Assembly: GCF_008017445.1 (NCBI RefSeq)
Contig: NZ_VRSW01000001.1
Span: forward strand, 434,001-498,000
From: Microbacterium mitrae
GTDB taxonomy: Bacteria; Actinomycetota; Actinomycetes; Actinomycetales; Microbacteriaceae
Reading direction: 5' to 3'
DNA: 64,000 bases
A program made the position numbers and the translations under genes. Shown one piece after another: positions 55,072-63,663 of this stretch (position 1 is the first letter of the stretch; each line of letters begins with the position of its first letter). Under the pieces are notes generated by a model. That model was not told the DNA's origin. It ran no database searches and worked only from the letters and a program-made list of their open reading frames with translations.

Positions 55072-55820
55072 CGGGCGCTCCATCCGCCATCCATGACGTA
55101 CGACGATCCGGTCACCATACCGGCGTTGTCAGACGCCAACCATCCGGCAAGAGACGCGACCTCGGCGGGCTCAATCATGCGCTTAATGGCGGGTTCGGTG
55201 AGCATGATCTTTTCGACCACTTCGCTCTCTGAAATGCCGTGGGCCTTCGCCTGGTCGGCAATCTGCTTTTCGACCAACGGGGTACGAACGTACGCCGGGT
55301 TGATGCAGTTGCTGGTGACGCCGTGCGGGCCGCCCTCCAGCGCCGTCACCTTCGACAGGCCTTCGAGGCCGTGCTTGGCCGCGACATAGGCCGATTTGAA
55401 GGCACTGGCGCGAATGCCGTGCACCGATGAGATGTTGATGATGCGGCCCCAGCCGCGCTCGTACATGCCCGGCAGCACCGCACGAATCAGCAGAAACGGC
55501 GCGGTCACCATGAGGTTCTGGATGGTGCGGAACGTGTCGGGGTCGTATTCGTGAATCGGCGCGACGCGCTGAATGCCGGCGTTGTTCACCAGAATGTCGG
55601 CGTCGAGCTTGAGGTTATCGAGCGCCTTCGTGTCGCTGAGGTCAACGACCCACGCTTCGCCCCCGACAGCCTGCGCGGCAAGCAAAGCGGCCTCGCCGTT
55701 GAAATCGGCAATCACCACGTGCGCGCCGCGGCGCGCGAACTCCTCGGCGCACGCCAGTCCAATGCCGCTCGCGCCTCCCGTGATGACGGCGCGCTTTCCG
55801 GCCAGATCGTTGTTAGTCAT
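55068..55820 (-). CDS. 3-hydroxybutyrate dehydrogenase-like SDR
   Basis: 250-residue short-chain dehydrogenase. NAD motif TGGASGIGLA near 14-23, NNAG near 82, catalytic Ser in NISSVHGIRAS near 133 and Tyr/Lys in YVAAKHG near 146-152. LVEKQIADQAKAHGISE near 185 is characteristic of bacterial D-3-hydroxybutyrate dehydrogenases, which use a Gln/His/Lys substrate pocket. The product acetoacetate would suit the CoA-transferase/thiolase module 3 kb away. Overlaps tetR by 8 bp and the hydrolase by 4 bp. Confidence 0.85.
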   Translation of the reverse strand: MTNNDLAGKRAVITGGASGIGLACAEEFARRGAHVVIADFNGEAALLAAQAVGGEAWVVDLSDTKALDNLKLDADILVNNAGIQRVAPIHEYDPDTFRTIQNLMVTAPFLLIRAVLPGMYERGWGRIINISSVHGIRASAFKSAYVAAKHGLEGLSKVTALEGGPHGVTSNCINPAYVRTPLVEKQIADQAKAHGISESEVVEKIMLTEPAIKRMIEPAEVASLAGWLASDNAGMVTGSSYVMDGGWSAR

Positions 55821-56484
55821 CGTGGTTCCCCTCTCGACGCGGCGCCAGTGCGTTGTCGATCATTTGTGTCATCGCCGTGAAAACTCGTTCATCCAGTTGT
55901 GCGGGAGGCAGGCCATTCTCGTCACGCTCCCACAGCAAGAAGCGCATACCGATGAGTTCGCCCATGCCCATCAGCGCCCAGGCGGTCACCTCGGGATCAA
56001 GTCGCCGGTCGATATCGCCAGACTCCTTGGCCCGGGCCAAACCGGCCTCGTACCCCTCGACAATTCGGGTGTAGTGCAGCTTCAGTACTTCGGGCGACAC
56101 AAACTCGGCCTCGCGCACCACACGGTACAGCGCCGGGTGTTGCGCGGTGAAGCGGAAGAACCCGGCAAAGCCCGCGCGCTCGGCGGCGATGCGATCCGAG
56201 GTTCCGGCCATCGCCTCGGCCATGGAGTGGCGCACGCGACGGTTGAGGTCGATAACGAGCGCCTCGAAAATGCTCTGCTTGCTGTCGAAGTACAGGTAGA
56301 ACGTGCCAAGGCCAATGCCGGCGCGTTCGGTGATTTTCACGATCGACGCCTCGTGGTAACCCTGTTCGGCAAACACCACTTCTGCCGCCTCGAGCAACCG
56401 GGTACGGGTCGCTTCGCCGCGTTTGGTGAGCGGCTTTCCGGTGGCGTTGGATACGGAAGCGTTGCCGTCAATGTCGGCGATCAT
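55813..56484 (-). CDS. TetR family regulator inside the catabolic operon
   Basis: 223-residue TetR repressor. The helix-turn-helix is at about 20-65 (TRLLEAAEVVFAEQGYHEAS and ITERAGIGLGTFYLYF). Embedded between the acyl-CoA ligase (ATGA overlap) and the dehydrogenase (8-bp overlap), so it is co-transcribed with the genes it probably controls. A palindrome at the start of the operon (62726-62747) is its best candidate operator. CoA thioesters are frequent ligands for such regulators. Confidence 0.9.
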   Translation of the reverse strand: MIADIDGNASVSNATGKPLTKRGEATRTRLLEAAEVVFAEQGYHEASIVKITERAGIGLGTFYLYFDSKQSIFEALVIDLNRRVRHSMAEAMAGTSDRIAAERAGFAGFFRFTAQHPALYRVVREAEFVSPEVLKLHYTRIVEGYEAGLARAKESGDIDRRLDPEVTAWALMGMGELIGMRFLLWERDENGLPPAQLDERVFTAMTQMIDNALAPRREGNHDD

Positions 56485-57995
56485 GGCGCCTCCACAATCG
56501 CTCGGGCGCGCTCGCGCAATTGCCTGCGCGCCAGCTTTTCAATGGTTAGGGTGGGCAGTTCCGTCACAAACTCGACGCGAACCGGAACCTTGAATCCGGC
56601 AAGCAGGGTGCGAGCGTGCGCAAACACTTCGTCTGCGCTCATCGGGGCAGACGCCACGACAAAGGCGAGTCCTCGTTCGCCCCACACCTCGTCCGGAATA
56701 CCGACGACGGCGGCCTGCACGATGAGGGCGTGCTTTTCGAGTGCTCGCTCCACCTCGGCGGGCGACACATTCTCGCCGCCGGAAATGAAGATGTCTTTTA
56801 CCCGGTCGATGATGCGCAGGCGCCCATCGTCGAGGCGCTCGGCAATATCACCGGTGCGAAGCCATTCGCCGCTGCGCGTGCGTGCTGTCGCCTCGGCATC
56901 GTTGAGGTAGCCGGGCGAGACACTCGGCCCGCGCACCCACAGCTCACCGATCGCCGCGCCCACCAGTTCGCCACCCGTCTGCACGTCGGCGAGCATCACA
57001 TCCACGTGTGCGTACGGCTTGCCGATCACGCCCACATCGCCCGCCCGAGCGCTGGCCACGTTGGGGCCTGCCTCGGTCAGCCCGTACCCCTGTATCAGGG
57101 CCACACCACGCTCGCGCCACATCACGGCGAGGTCATCCGGCATGGTCGCACCGCCCACGAGCGCCGTGCGCAGCGAGGTGAGATCGGCGTCGGCAAAGCC
57201 GCGATCCTGCGCGAGGAGGCGATAGTGCGTCGGAACACCCATCATCGCGGTCACGCGGTGCTCGGCGATCAGGTGCAGCACGCGCCCCGGCTGGAAAGAT
57301 CGCTCCAGCACGAGCGTCGCGCCGCGCCACAGCGCGAGCAGCGGCTGACAGTTCCACGCTGCAACGTGAAACTGCGGTAGCACGGTGAGCACGACATCGT
57401 CGCCCGTGAGCTGCGCGGCACTGGCCAGCGCAAGGTTGGTCCAGAAACAGTTCGCGTGGGTGAGAACGACGCCCTTCGGCGCCGACTCGCTCCCCGAGGT
57501 GAAAATCACCAGCAGGGCGTCATCGTCGCGCACATCGTGTTGCGCGACGAAACCACCCGCGCGCGGCGGAACCTGCGCTTCGATCCCCGCGGTTCCGAGG
57601 GTCACAAGTGCGGTGACGGAACCATGGGCGCGAAGCGCTTCGGCTGCGGCTGTCGTGTGCTCGTCATCGACGGCAACCAACGCGGGCTGCGCGCGCTGCA
57701 TGAGATCCGAAAGCTCACCAACCGTGAGCCGCCACGACAGCGGCACGAGCGCCATACCCACGCGGGCACAGGCGAAGAAGAGCACGATCTGATCGGTGGA
57801 ATTGCCCGTGACCGTGGCAATACGATCGCCCACACCGTAGCCGCCAGCTCGCAACCGCTTGGCGAGCGCATCGATGCGCGTTGACAGATCACGGTTCGTG
57901 ATTGCCACACCGCCATCGATCACTGCGATTGCATCGGGCTGGCTGGCAGCCCGATCAGCAACCCAGCGTCCCAGAGTGTGCGCGGAGGCCATCAT
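56481..57995 (-). CDS. Acyl-CoA synthetase (AMP-forming)
   Basis: 504-residue ANL-superfamily ligase. The ATP-binding loop is IFTSGSESAPKGVV near 170, followed by QGYGLTEAGPNV near 302, WLRTGDIAERLDDG near 387 and the C-terminal Lys in the usual place (LTIEKLARRQLRER). Activates a carboxylic acid to its CoA thioester with ATP. Length matches medium-chain or aryl acyl-CoA ligases; the acid cannot be deduced. Coupled to livM in front and tetR behind. Confidence 0.9.
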   Translation of the reverse strand: MMASAHTLGRWVADRAASQPDAIAVIDGGVAITNRDLSTRIDALAKRLRAGGYGVGDRIATVTGNSTDQIVLFFACARVGMALVPLSWRLTVGELSDLMQRAQPALVAVDDEHTTAAAEALRAHGSVTALVTLGTAGIEAQVPPRAGGFVAQHDVRDDDALLVIFTSGSESAPKGVVLTHANCFWTNLALASAAQLTGDDVVLTVLPQFHVAAWNCQPLLALWRGATLVLERSFQPGRVLHLIAEHRVTAMMGVPTHYRLLAQDRGFADADLTSLRTALVGGATMPDDLAVMWRERGVALIQGYGLTEAGPNVASARAGDVGVIGKPYAHVDVMLADVQTGGELVGAAIGELWVRGPSVSPGYLNDAEATARTRSGEWLRTGDIAERLDDGRLRIIDRVKDIFISGGENVSPAEVERALEKHALIVQAAVVGIPDEVWGERGLAFVVASAPMSADEVFAHARTLLAGFKVPVRVEFVTELPTLTIEKLARRQLRERARAIVEAP

Positions 57996-59107
57996 CAGTC
58001 AGCCGCTACCTCGTCGAGTGCGACGTCACGACGCTGTTCGCGACGACGCATCAACTTGTCAACGGTGCCCGCGATACCGCCAGGCAAGAACATCACCACA
58101 AGGATGAACAGTACGCCAAGGATGAACAGCGGCTCCGAAAGCGGAATGCGCAGCACATCCGGAAGCGACTGGATCGCCTCGGAATTTGCCAGCACGGTGA
58201 GGCGCTGGTCAAGCAGCGTGTAGATCACACCGCCGACGATCGCACCCCAACGGAACCCGACGCCACCGAGAACCACCATCACCAAAACCGTGATGGTGAG
58301 ATCCGCCGAAACCGCGCGCGGCTGCGTGCCCGACTGCAGCAGCATGTAGCCGACACCGGCAAGCGATGCGCACACGGCCGCGATCAAGAACAGGCCAAGC
58401 TTTGCCCAGTACGGGCTCAAACCCAGCACCCGCACACGCAGTTCGTTCTCGCGGGTGGCGCGAGCCACAGCACCAAGACGCGACCGGTCAACCCAGAGCG
58501 ACACCAGGTACACGATCACGAGAATCGCCAGGATCACCCAGTACAGGTTGCGGGTGTTGATCACGCCCACCAGCGCGTCAGGAACATGTTCTGTCGGCAG
58601 CTGGAGTCCCTCTTCACCGCCGGTGATCTCCTGGTTGCGCCGCACCCACACCGACCCTGCCTGTGCGAACGCGAGCGTCACCATCGCAAACGGGATGCCC
58701 GATACGCGCATCGCGATGGCGCCAGTCGCGAAAGCGATGATGAGGCCGCCGACGAGCGCAAGGAAGATGCCGGGGAACAGCGGAACCCCGAAGTTTTCCA
58801 GAATGATGCCGAGGCCGTAGGCGCCGGCACCGAAGTACAGCGCGTGCCCGAACGACAGCATGCCTGCCGTGCCCAGCAACATGTTGTACGACAGCGCGAG
58901 GGCGGCGAACACCATGCACAAGCTGAGGAGCGCGAGCGATCCCGGCATGTAGGTTGCGTCGGGGAGGATGCCGGGGATGCGGAGGTTGAGCATCGGCAAC
59001 AGTGCCGCCACCACCACCACGATCACGCCGAGCGCGACCGGCAGCCAGCGACGAATAACACGTGCCGGTGTCTCAACCGAGCGCGGAGTTTCAGTCTGCG
59101 TAGTCAT
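57995..59107 (-). CDS. livM: Branched-chain-type ABC transporter permease LivM
   Basis: 370-residue HAAT-family permease with about ten helices and the conserved cytoplasmic loop LRVRVLGLSPYWAKL that contacts the ATPases. N- and C-terminal tails are basic. Overlaps the acyl-CoA ligase by one base and follows livH within 2 bp. In catabolic operons such transporters often carry aromatic or short carboxylic acids rather than leucine. Confidence 0.92.
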   Translation of the reverse strand: MTTQTETPRSVETPARVIRRWLPVALGVIVVVVAALLPMLNLRIPGILPDATYMPGSLALLSLCMVFAALALSYNMLLGTAGMLSFGHALYFGAGAYGLGIILENFGVPLFPGIFLALVGGLIIAFATGAIAMRVSGIPFAMVTLAFAQAGSVWVRRNQEITGGEEGLQLPTEHVPDALVGVINTRNLYWVILAILVIVYLVSLWVDRSRLGAVARATRENELRVRVLGLSPYWAKLGLFLIAAVCASLAGVGYMLLQSGTQPRAVSADLTITVLVMVVLGGVGFRWGAIVGGVIYTLLDQRLTVLANSEAIQSLPDVLRIPLSEPLFILGVLFILVVMFLPGGIAGTVDKLMRRREQRRDVALDEVAAD

Positions 59108-59108
59108 C

Positions 59109-59987
59109 TCAGGCAGCCTTCTTTCCCATCAGGCCCCGCGGGCGAACGAGCAGCACAACGGCCAGCAGAATCGCGACGATGAAGTCGCCGGTGCCATTGA
59201 GGTAGGTGTTGGCGACCTGCTGGAGCACCGCGACGATCACCGAGGCGATGGCGGCACCGGCGAGGGAGCCGAGGCCACCGATCACGGTCACGATGAATGC
59301 GAAGATCAGCAGCGTCTGGCCGAGATGCGCCGAAACGTATCCCGAGTAGTGTGCGGCAAGCACACCGCCGATGCCGGCGGCCGCGCCACCGATCGCGAAC
59401 ACGATGGTGAAGGACTTGCGCACATCAATACCCAGCGCCGTCACCATCGCACGGTTCTCTACACCCGCGCGAATGATGGTTCCGTAGCGGGTCTTCTTCA
59501 AGAACAGCACCAGCGCAATCAACACGAGGGCCGCGGCCACCATCAAGATCCAGTAGGTGTTGGGAATCTTCGCCCCGAGCACCTCCGTGGTCTGCTTGAG
59601 CCAGCCGGGGCCGGCGATGTAGATGGGGTCGGTGCCCCAAATGCCTTCGAACAGCGCGATAGCGGCAAAGCTCAGACCGACGGTGACCAGCACCTGCTCG
59701 ATGTGGCGCTCGTACAGTGGGCGAATCAACGCAAACTCGGTGATCGTCGCGAAGGCGGCGCCAACGAGAGCACCAACCAAGATGGAGGTGATGAATCCGC
59801 CCCACGACTCGGTGTTCATTCGACGGGCAACCTCCCATCCGACAAACGCGGAGAGGGTGAGGAACGCGCCGTGCGCAAAGTTGAGCACGTGCATCAGGCC
59901 GTAAATGAGGCTGAGGCCGCTGGCGACAAGGAAGTAGAGGGCGCCGAGACCGATGCCGGTGATGAGGGTGAGAACGAGAATGCTCAT
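59109..59987 (-). CDS. livH: Branched-chain-type ABC transporter permease LivH
   Basis: 292-residue inner-membrane permease with about eight helices. The family signature LGIDVRKSFTIVFAIGGAAAG is near 200, and ALYFLVASGLSLIYGLMHVLN near 17-37 is the usual N-terminal motif. Starts in an ATGA overlap with livF. Confidence 0.93.
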   Translation of the reverse strand: MSILVLTLITGIGLGALYFLVASGLSLIYGLMHVLNFAHGAFLTLSAFVGWEVARRMNTESWGGFITSILVGALVGAAFATITEFALIRPLYERHIEQVLVTVGLSFAAIALFEGIWGTDPIYIAGPGWLKQTTEVLGAKIPNTYWILMVAAALVLIALVLFLKKTRYGTIIRAGVENRAMVTALGIDVRKSFTIVFAIGGAAAGIGGVLAAHYSGYVSAHLGQTLLIFAFIVTVIGGLGSLAGAAIASVIVAVLQQVANTYLNGTGDFIVAILLAVVLLVRPRGLMGKKAA

Positions 59988-60706
59988 GCGATTCCCTCTC
60001 CGTGGCCGCCGGCGTGAACGCCGAGGAGGCGTTTGGTGAGTTCGTCGTCGTTCAAAATGTCATTCGCTTTTCCGGTGTAGACCACCCGGCCGCTGTCGAT
60101 CACGATGGCGTCGTCTGCCAGGGCGCGCACGACATCGAGGTTTTGCTCAACGAGCAGAATCGGAACCGTGGCTGCGGCAATGCGCAGAGCCTCAGAAACT
60201 TCGGTCACGATTTTCGGGGCGAGACCTTTGGTGGGCTCATCGACAAGCAGAATCTGGTTGTCGTTGAGCAGGGCGCGGGCCACAGACACCATCTGCTGTT
60301 GCCCGCCCGAGAGGGTTCCTGCTTGTTGGCCGCGGCGCTGCACGAGGTCGGGAAAGAGTTCGGCAACCAACTCGTGGCGAGGGCTCTTCTGCCGCTCGGC
60401 GAGGGCGAGGTTTTCAGCGACGGTGAGAGCCGCGAAAACCTCGCGGTCTTCTGGCACGTATCCCACGCCGCGCTGCACAATCTTGTGCGTCGGCAGGTGG
60501 TCGATGCGCTCACCGGCAAGGGTGACTTCGCCCTTGCGCTGAATGAGGCCGAGAATGCCGCGCAGCGAGCTGGTCTTGCCAACACCGTTGCGACCGAGCA
60601 CCGCGGTGATGCCGGTGGCGGGCACCGAGAAGGCGACGTCTTCGACGACCTGCTGGCCCGCAATGGAGCAGCGCAGGTGGGAGACGGTGAGAATCGAGTC
60701 GCTCAT
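59984..60706 (-). CDS. livF: ABC transporter ATP-binding protein LivF
   Basis: 240-residue ATPase. Walker A GRNGVGKTS near 38-46, signature LSGGQQQMV near 132, Walker B ILLVDEPTKGLAP near 151, H-loop region in VEQN. Energises import together with LivG. Overlaps livG and livH by 4 bp each. Confidence 0.95.
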   Translation of the reverse strand: MSDSILTVSHLRCSIAGQQVVEDVAFSVPATGITAVLGRNGVGKTSSLRGILGLIQRKGEVTLAGERIDHLPTHKIVQRGVGYVPEDREVFAALTVAENLALAERQKSPRHELVAELFPDLVQRRGQQAGTLSGGQQQMVSVARALLNDNQILLVDEPTKGLAPKIVTEVSEALRIAAATVPILLVEQNLDVVRALADDAIVIDSGRVVYTGKANDILNDDELTKRLLGVHAGGHGEGIA

Positions 60707-61467
60707 GCGGCCGTTCCGAGGTAGGCGCTCTGTACGAGCGGGTTGTCCATGATCGCGGCAGGGGTGTCGACCGCGATGATCGAACCGAAGTACATGACGG
60801 CGACCAGATCAACGAGATCCATCAGCACGTCAATGTGATGTTCAACCATGAGCACGGTGCAGCCCTTTTCGGCGTGCATAGTGCGAATGTTGTCGACGAG
60901 GCCGGGAACATCGCCGGAACCAACGCCGGCCATCGGCTCGTCAAGCAGCACGAGAGATGAATCGGTGACGAGGAGCACCGCGATTTCGAGCTTGCGCTTA
61001 TCGCCGTGCGAAATATCGCCGGCGCGGTGCTTGGCCTTGTGAGCGAGGCCCACGAGTTCCAGCGTTTCTTTGGCGCGAATGGTTGCCTCGTCATTGGCGC
61101 GCGGAAAGCGCAGCAGCGAGTAGTTGCCGCCGAGGCTCACCTGCGCGGCCATCCGCACGTTTTCCAGCACGGTGAGTGCCGGAAACAGGCTGGAGGTCTG
61201 GAAGGTGCGCCCCAGTCCCGCCCGCGCACGCTGCGGAACAGACATCGAGGTGATATCGGTTCCGTCTTTCAGGATGCGACCTGCCGTCGGGCGGATCACA
61301 CCTGAAATCGCGTTGAACAACGTGGTCTTGCCAGCGCCATTGGGGCCAATGACACCGACCAGGGAGCCGGGTGCGACGGTGAGGTTGACGTCTTTGAGGA
61401 TCGTCGCGCCACCGATTTGCAGGCCGACGCCCTGAACGTCGAGTGCGGGAGGGACTGGAGCGGTCAT
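60703..61467 (-). CDS. livG: ABC transporter ATP-binding protein LivG
   Basis: 254-residue ATPase. Walker A GPNGAGKTTLF near 39-49. The signature motif is unusual: where LSGGQ or similar is expected the sequence reads ISHGDKRKLEIA near 155, a variant seen in LivG-type proteins. Walker B SLVLLDEPMAGVG near 172, His switch MVEHH near 208. Follows livJ by 10 bp. Confidence 0.94.
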   Translation of the reverse strand: MTAPVPPALDVQGVGLQIGGATILKDVNLTVAPGSLVGVIGPNGAGKTTLFNAISGVIRPTAGRILKDGTDITSMSVPQRARAGLGRTFQTSSLFPALTVLENVRMAAQVSLGGNYSLLRFPRANDEATIRAKETLELVGLAHKAKHRAGDISHGDKRKLEIAVLLVTDSSLVLLDEPMAGVGSGDVPGLVDNIRTMHAEKGCTVLMVEHHIDVLMDLVDLVAVMYFGSIIAVDTPAAIMDNPLVQSAYLGTAA

Positions 61468-61477
61468 GCTTTGCTTC

Positions 61478-62695
61478 TTACTTCTCTGCCGGTGCGACGG
61501 CTTCAGCGTCGGCGGTGTCGATGAGCTCAGGAACGAACGTGCCGTCCTTGGCGACGAGCTTGACCTGGTACATCTCCTGGATCAGCGCGTGGTCGCTGGC
61601 GCGAACGGTCGTGGTGCCCTTGGGGCCTTCGAAGGTGTAGCCCTCGAGAGCCGAAACCATGGCGTCAACGTCGCCCTTGCCCTGCTTGACCGCCTCGACG
61701 ATCATCAGCGCTGCGTTAAATCCATCCGGGGTGAACAGGTCGGCGGTGCCGCCAGCTTCTTCAACGCGGGTGATCATTTCCTGGTTGACTTCGTAGTCGT
61801 TTGCGCCTGCGAAGTAGTGGTTGAGGAAGCTGATCTTCTCGGTTGCTTCGCCGTAGGCGCCAAACGTTGCCGAGTCGCCGAGGCCGGTGGCCACGGGGAT
61901 CGTGTCGAGCACGCCCTGCTGGCTCATTGCCTGCCACATTGCACCCGAAGTTGCGCCTGCCCACGCCACGAAGACGAGGTCAGGTGCGCTCTGCAGCACC
62001 TGCTGCGCGAACGGCGTGAACTCGGTGACGTCTTCTGCAACCAGGACGGGCTCGACCGTTGCCCCCTTAGCGCCGAGGATCGCCTCAACGGCTGCGACGT
62101 TACCCTGACCGAACGCGTTGTTCTGCGCGAAAACGGTGATCTTCTTGCCTTCGAGGTCGTCGAGGAAGGCGCCGGAGGTGGCGACGTCCTGTGCCGACTG
62201 ACGGCCCGAACGGAACGTGTAGTCGTTGATGCCGGTAATTGCGTCAGCGGCGGCCGGGCCAGAGATGAAGAGCACCTTGTTCTGTGCTGCCTGCTCGGCG
62301 ACAGCCACCGCAACACCGCTGGACGCGGAGCCCGCAATGATGGTGGTTCCGGAGCCGATGAGCTCCTTGACGGCGGTGACGGCCTTGTCGGGGTCACCCG
62401 CGTCGTCCTTGTAGGTGACGACGATCTTCGTGCCGTCGATCTCGCCGGTGCCGTCGGTGGCGTAGTCAAGACCCGCCTTGAAACCGTCGAGGTACTGCTT
62501 GCCGTAGCCCGCGAGCGGACCGGTTTCGCTGGTTACGATGCCAACCGAGATCTCCGCGGGGCCGCTCGACTCACCAGAGCCAGCGTCGCCGCTGCCTGCC
62601 GGGGTGGACTCGCCGGGCTGGGGCGCACACGCCGCCAGCAGAACGGCCGCTGTTGCCAGCAGCGTCCCAAAGATCAACTTCTTGGACTTGCGCAT
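61478..62695 (-). CDS. livJ: Branched-chain-type substrate-binding lipoprotein
   Basis: 405-residue extracytoplasmic solute receptor. ATG at 62695 (MRKSKKLIFGTLLA) behind GAAAGG. Signal peptide ends in lipobox LLAAC near residue 23, then a Gly/Ser/Glu linker and a type I periplasmic-binding fold starting ISVGIVTSETGPLAGYGK, the usual LivJ pattern. First gene of the liv-ligase operon, with a clear promoter in front. Ligand unknown. Confidence 0.9.
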   Translation of the reverse strand: MRKSKKLIFGTLLATAAVLLAACAPQPGESTPAGSGDAGSGESSGPAEISVGIVTSETGPLAGYGKQYLDGFKAGLDYATDGTGEIDGTKIVVTYKDDAGDPDKAVTAVKELIGSGTTIIAGSASSGVAVAVAEQAAQNKVLFISGPAAADAITGINDYTFRSGRQSAQDVATSGAFLDDLEGKKITVFAQNNAFGQGNVAAVEAILGAKGATVEPVLVAEDVTEFTPFAQQVLQSAPDLVFVAWAGATSGAMWQAMSQQGVLDTIPVATGLGDSATFGAYGEATEKISFLNHYFAGANDYEVNQEMITRVEEAGGTADLFTPDGFNAALMIVEAVKQGKGDVDAMVSALEGYTFEGPKGTTTVRASDHALIQEMYQVKLVAKDGTFVPELIDTADAEAVAPAEK

Positions 62696-62725
62696 GTGAT
62701 TGCCTTTCGCCATTGGAAGGAAGAG

Positions 62726-62747
62726 AACCTGAAAGCTGATTCAGGTT
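62726..62747. promoter_or_regulatory. Candidate TetR operator at the livJ transcription start
   Basis: Perfect inverted repeat AACCTGAA / TTCAGGTT with 6-bp spacer AGCTGA. It begins 7 bp downstream of the -10 hexamer, where repressor binding would block initiation. Confidence 0.65.
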
Positions 62748-62753
62748 TTAGTA

Positions 62754-62782
62754 ACGATAGGAACTTTTGCGAACTTCGTCAA
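62754..62782 (-). promoter_or_regulatory. livJ promoter
   Basis: On the minus strand TTGACG (62782-62777) and TATCGT (62759-62754) are separated by exactly 17 bp, a good housekeeping-sigma promoter. Transcription should start near 62747, about 50 nt before the livJ ATG. Confidence 0.65.
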
Positions 62783-62873
62783 CTCTGACGCCCGCGATTC
62801 AGCAATCCGCTCCCGCCGATGACCCGTGTACGGCTAGCCAGTGGCGGATGGCTTGGGCCTCGAACATGGCGCG

Positions 62874-62952
62874 CGTTCCGCTCCCCTGGTTCCGCTCCCC
62901 TGGTTCCGCTCCCGTGGTTCCGCGCCCCTGGTTCCGCTCCCGTCGTGCTCCG
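62874..62952. repeat. Five 14-bp GGTTCCGCTCCCC repeats
   Basis: GTTCCGC recurs five times at a 14-bp period, consensus GGTTCCGCTCCCCT, ending in a degenerate GTGCTCCG. It lies directly left of element C. All copies are in GGTTCC orientation. Confidence 0.9.
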
Positions 62953-62958
62953 TTTTCT

Positions 62959-63046
62959 GGTTGTGCAGGATGGAGGAGGTTCTGCAGGAAAAATTCGCCT
63001 CACCAGTCACTTCAGCAACATCAGTCACAGCGCATCCTGCAGAACC
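62959..63046. repeat. Palindrome-bounded element C
   Basis: 88 bp bounded by GGTTGTGCAGGATG (62959-62972) and CATCCTGCAGAACC (63033-63046), 13 of 14 paired; the second left copy GTTCTGCAGGA pairs perfectly with TCCTGCAGAAC. The core has AATTCGCCTC and CAGCAACATCAGTCACA as in A. Where A and B have CACGA/TCGTG, C has CAGGA/TCCTG on all three copies. Confidence 0.9.
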
Positions 63047-63093
63047 ATCGTGGCTCGGGCGCCGGGGGGGCATCGGAAAACGGGCGCCGAGAG

Positions 63094-63174
63094 AATCGGA
63101 GCCACGTGTCAGGCGCGAAAAATCGGAACCACGTGTCAGGCGGGAAGAATCGGAACCACGCGTCAGGCGCGAAG
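63094..63174. repeat. Three 27-bp CGGAACCACGTGTCAGG repeats
   Basis: Units at 63094, 63121 and 63148, consensus AATCGGAACCACGTGTCAGG plus CGCGAAG. Orientation GGAACC, opposite to the array left of element C, so the locus is symmetric about the element. Confidence 0.9.
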
Positions 63175-63215
63175 ATCGCCGCACCGCGGAGATCAGCCCC
63201 ACAACGAAGCAAAAA

Positions 63216-63245
63216 GGGGGCCCGGTCGCGCAGACCGGGCCCCCA
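63216..63245 (-). terminator. ridA terminator
   Basis: GGGGGCCCGGTC and GACCGGGCCCCC form a perfect 12-bp stem around GCGCA, 10 bp downstream of the ridA stop; AAAAA on the plus side gives a T-run in the minus transcript. Confidence 0.9.
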
Positions 63246-63254
63246 GAAACGTCG

Positions 63255-63635
63255 CTACGCCTGCGGAACCGCCACGACGAGATCGATTTCGACCAGAATG
63301 TTTGCGAGTTCCGAGCCGACGGTGGTGCGCGCCGGGTAGGGCTCGGTGAAGAACTCCCGGTATGCGGCGTTGAACTCGGCGAAGTCGGCGAGGGTCGCGA
63401 GGTGAACGGTTGATTTCACGGCGTCGTCGAGGGTGAGTCCGCGCTCGGCGAGCACGGCCTGAATGTTGCGCAGCACCTGGCGAGTCTGCTCGCCAACGCT
63501 GTCCGCGACGGCACCGGTCGCGGGGTCTTGCGGGCCGAATCCTGCGGTGTAGACGAAGCCGTTGGCCTCGACCGCCTGGCTGTACGGGCCCACCGGTTGC
63601 GGGGCGTTCTGCGTTTTGATGGCCTGCTTAGGCAT
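63255..63635 (-). CDS. RidA family enamine/imine deaminase
   Basis: 126-residue RidA-family protein from ATG 63635 (MPKQAIKTQNAPQPVGPYSQ), with a GGA-rich site upstream. PVGPYSQA near 14 and the conserved substrate Arg in PARTTVG near 103 mark the family, which hydrolyses reactive imines formed by PLP enzymes. An adjacent D-aminoacylase-like gene suggests a subgroup (Rid1-7) tied to amino acid breakdown, so the archetypal RidA role is not assumed. Confidence 0.9.
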   Translation of the reverse strand: MPKQAIKTQNAPQPVGPYSQAVEANGFVYTAGFGPQDPATGAVADSVGEQTRQVLRNIQAVLAERGLTLDDAVKSTVHLATLADFAEFNAAYREFFTEPYPARTTVGSELANILVEIDLVVAVPQA

Positions 63636-63663
63636 GCTGGTCCTTTCGGAGGGTGAGTTCGCG

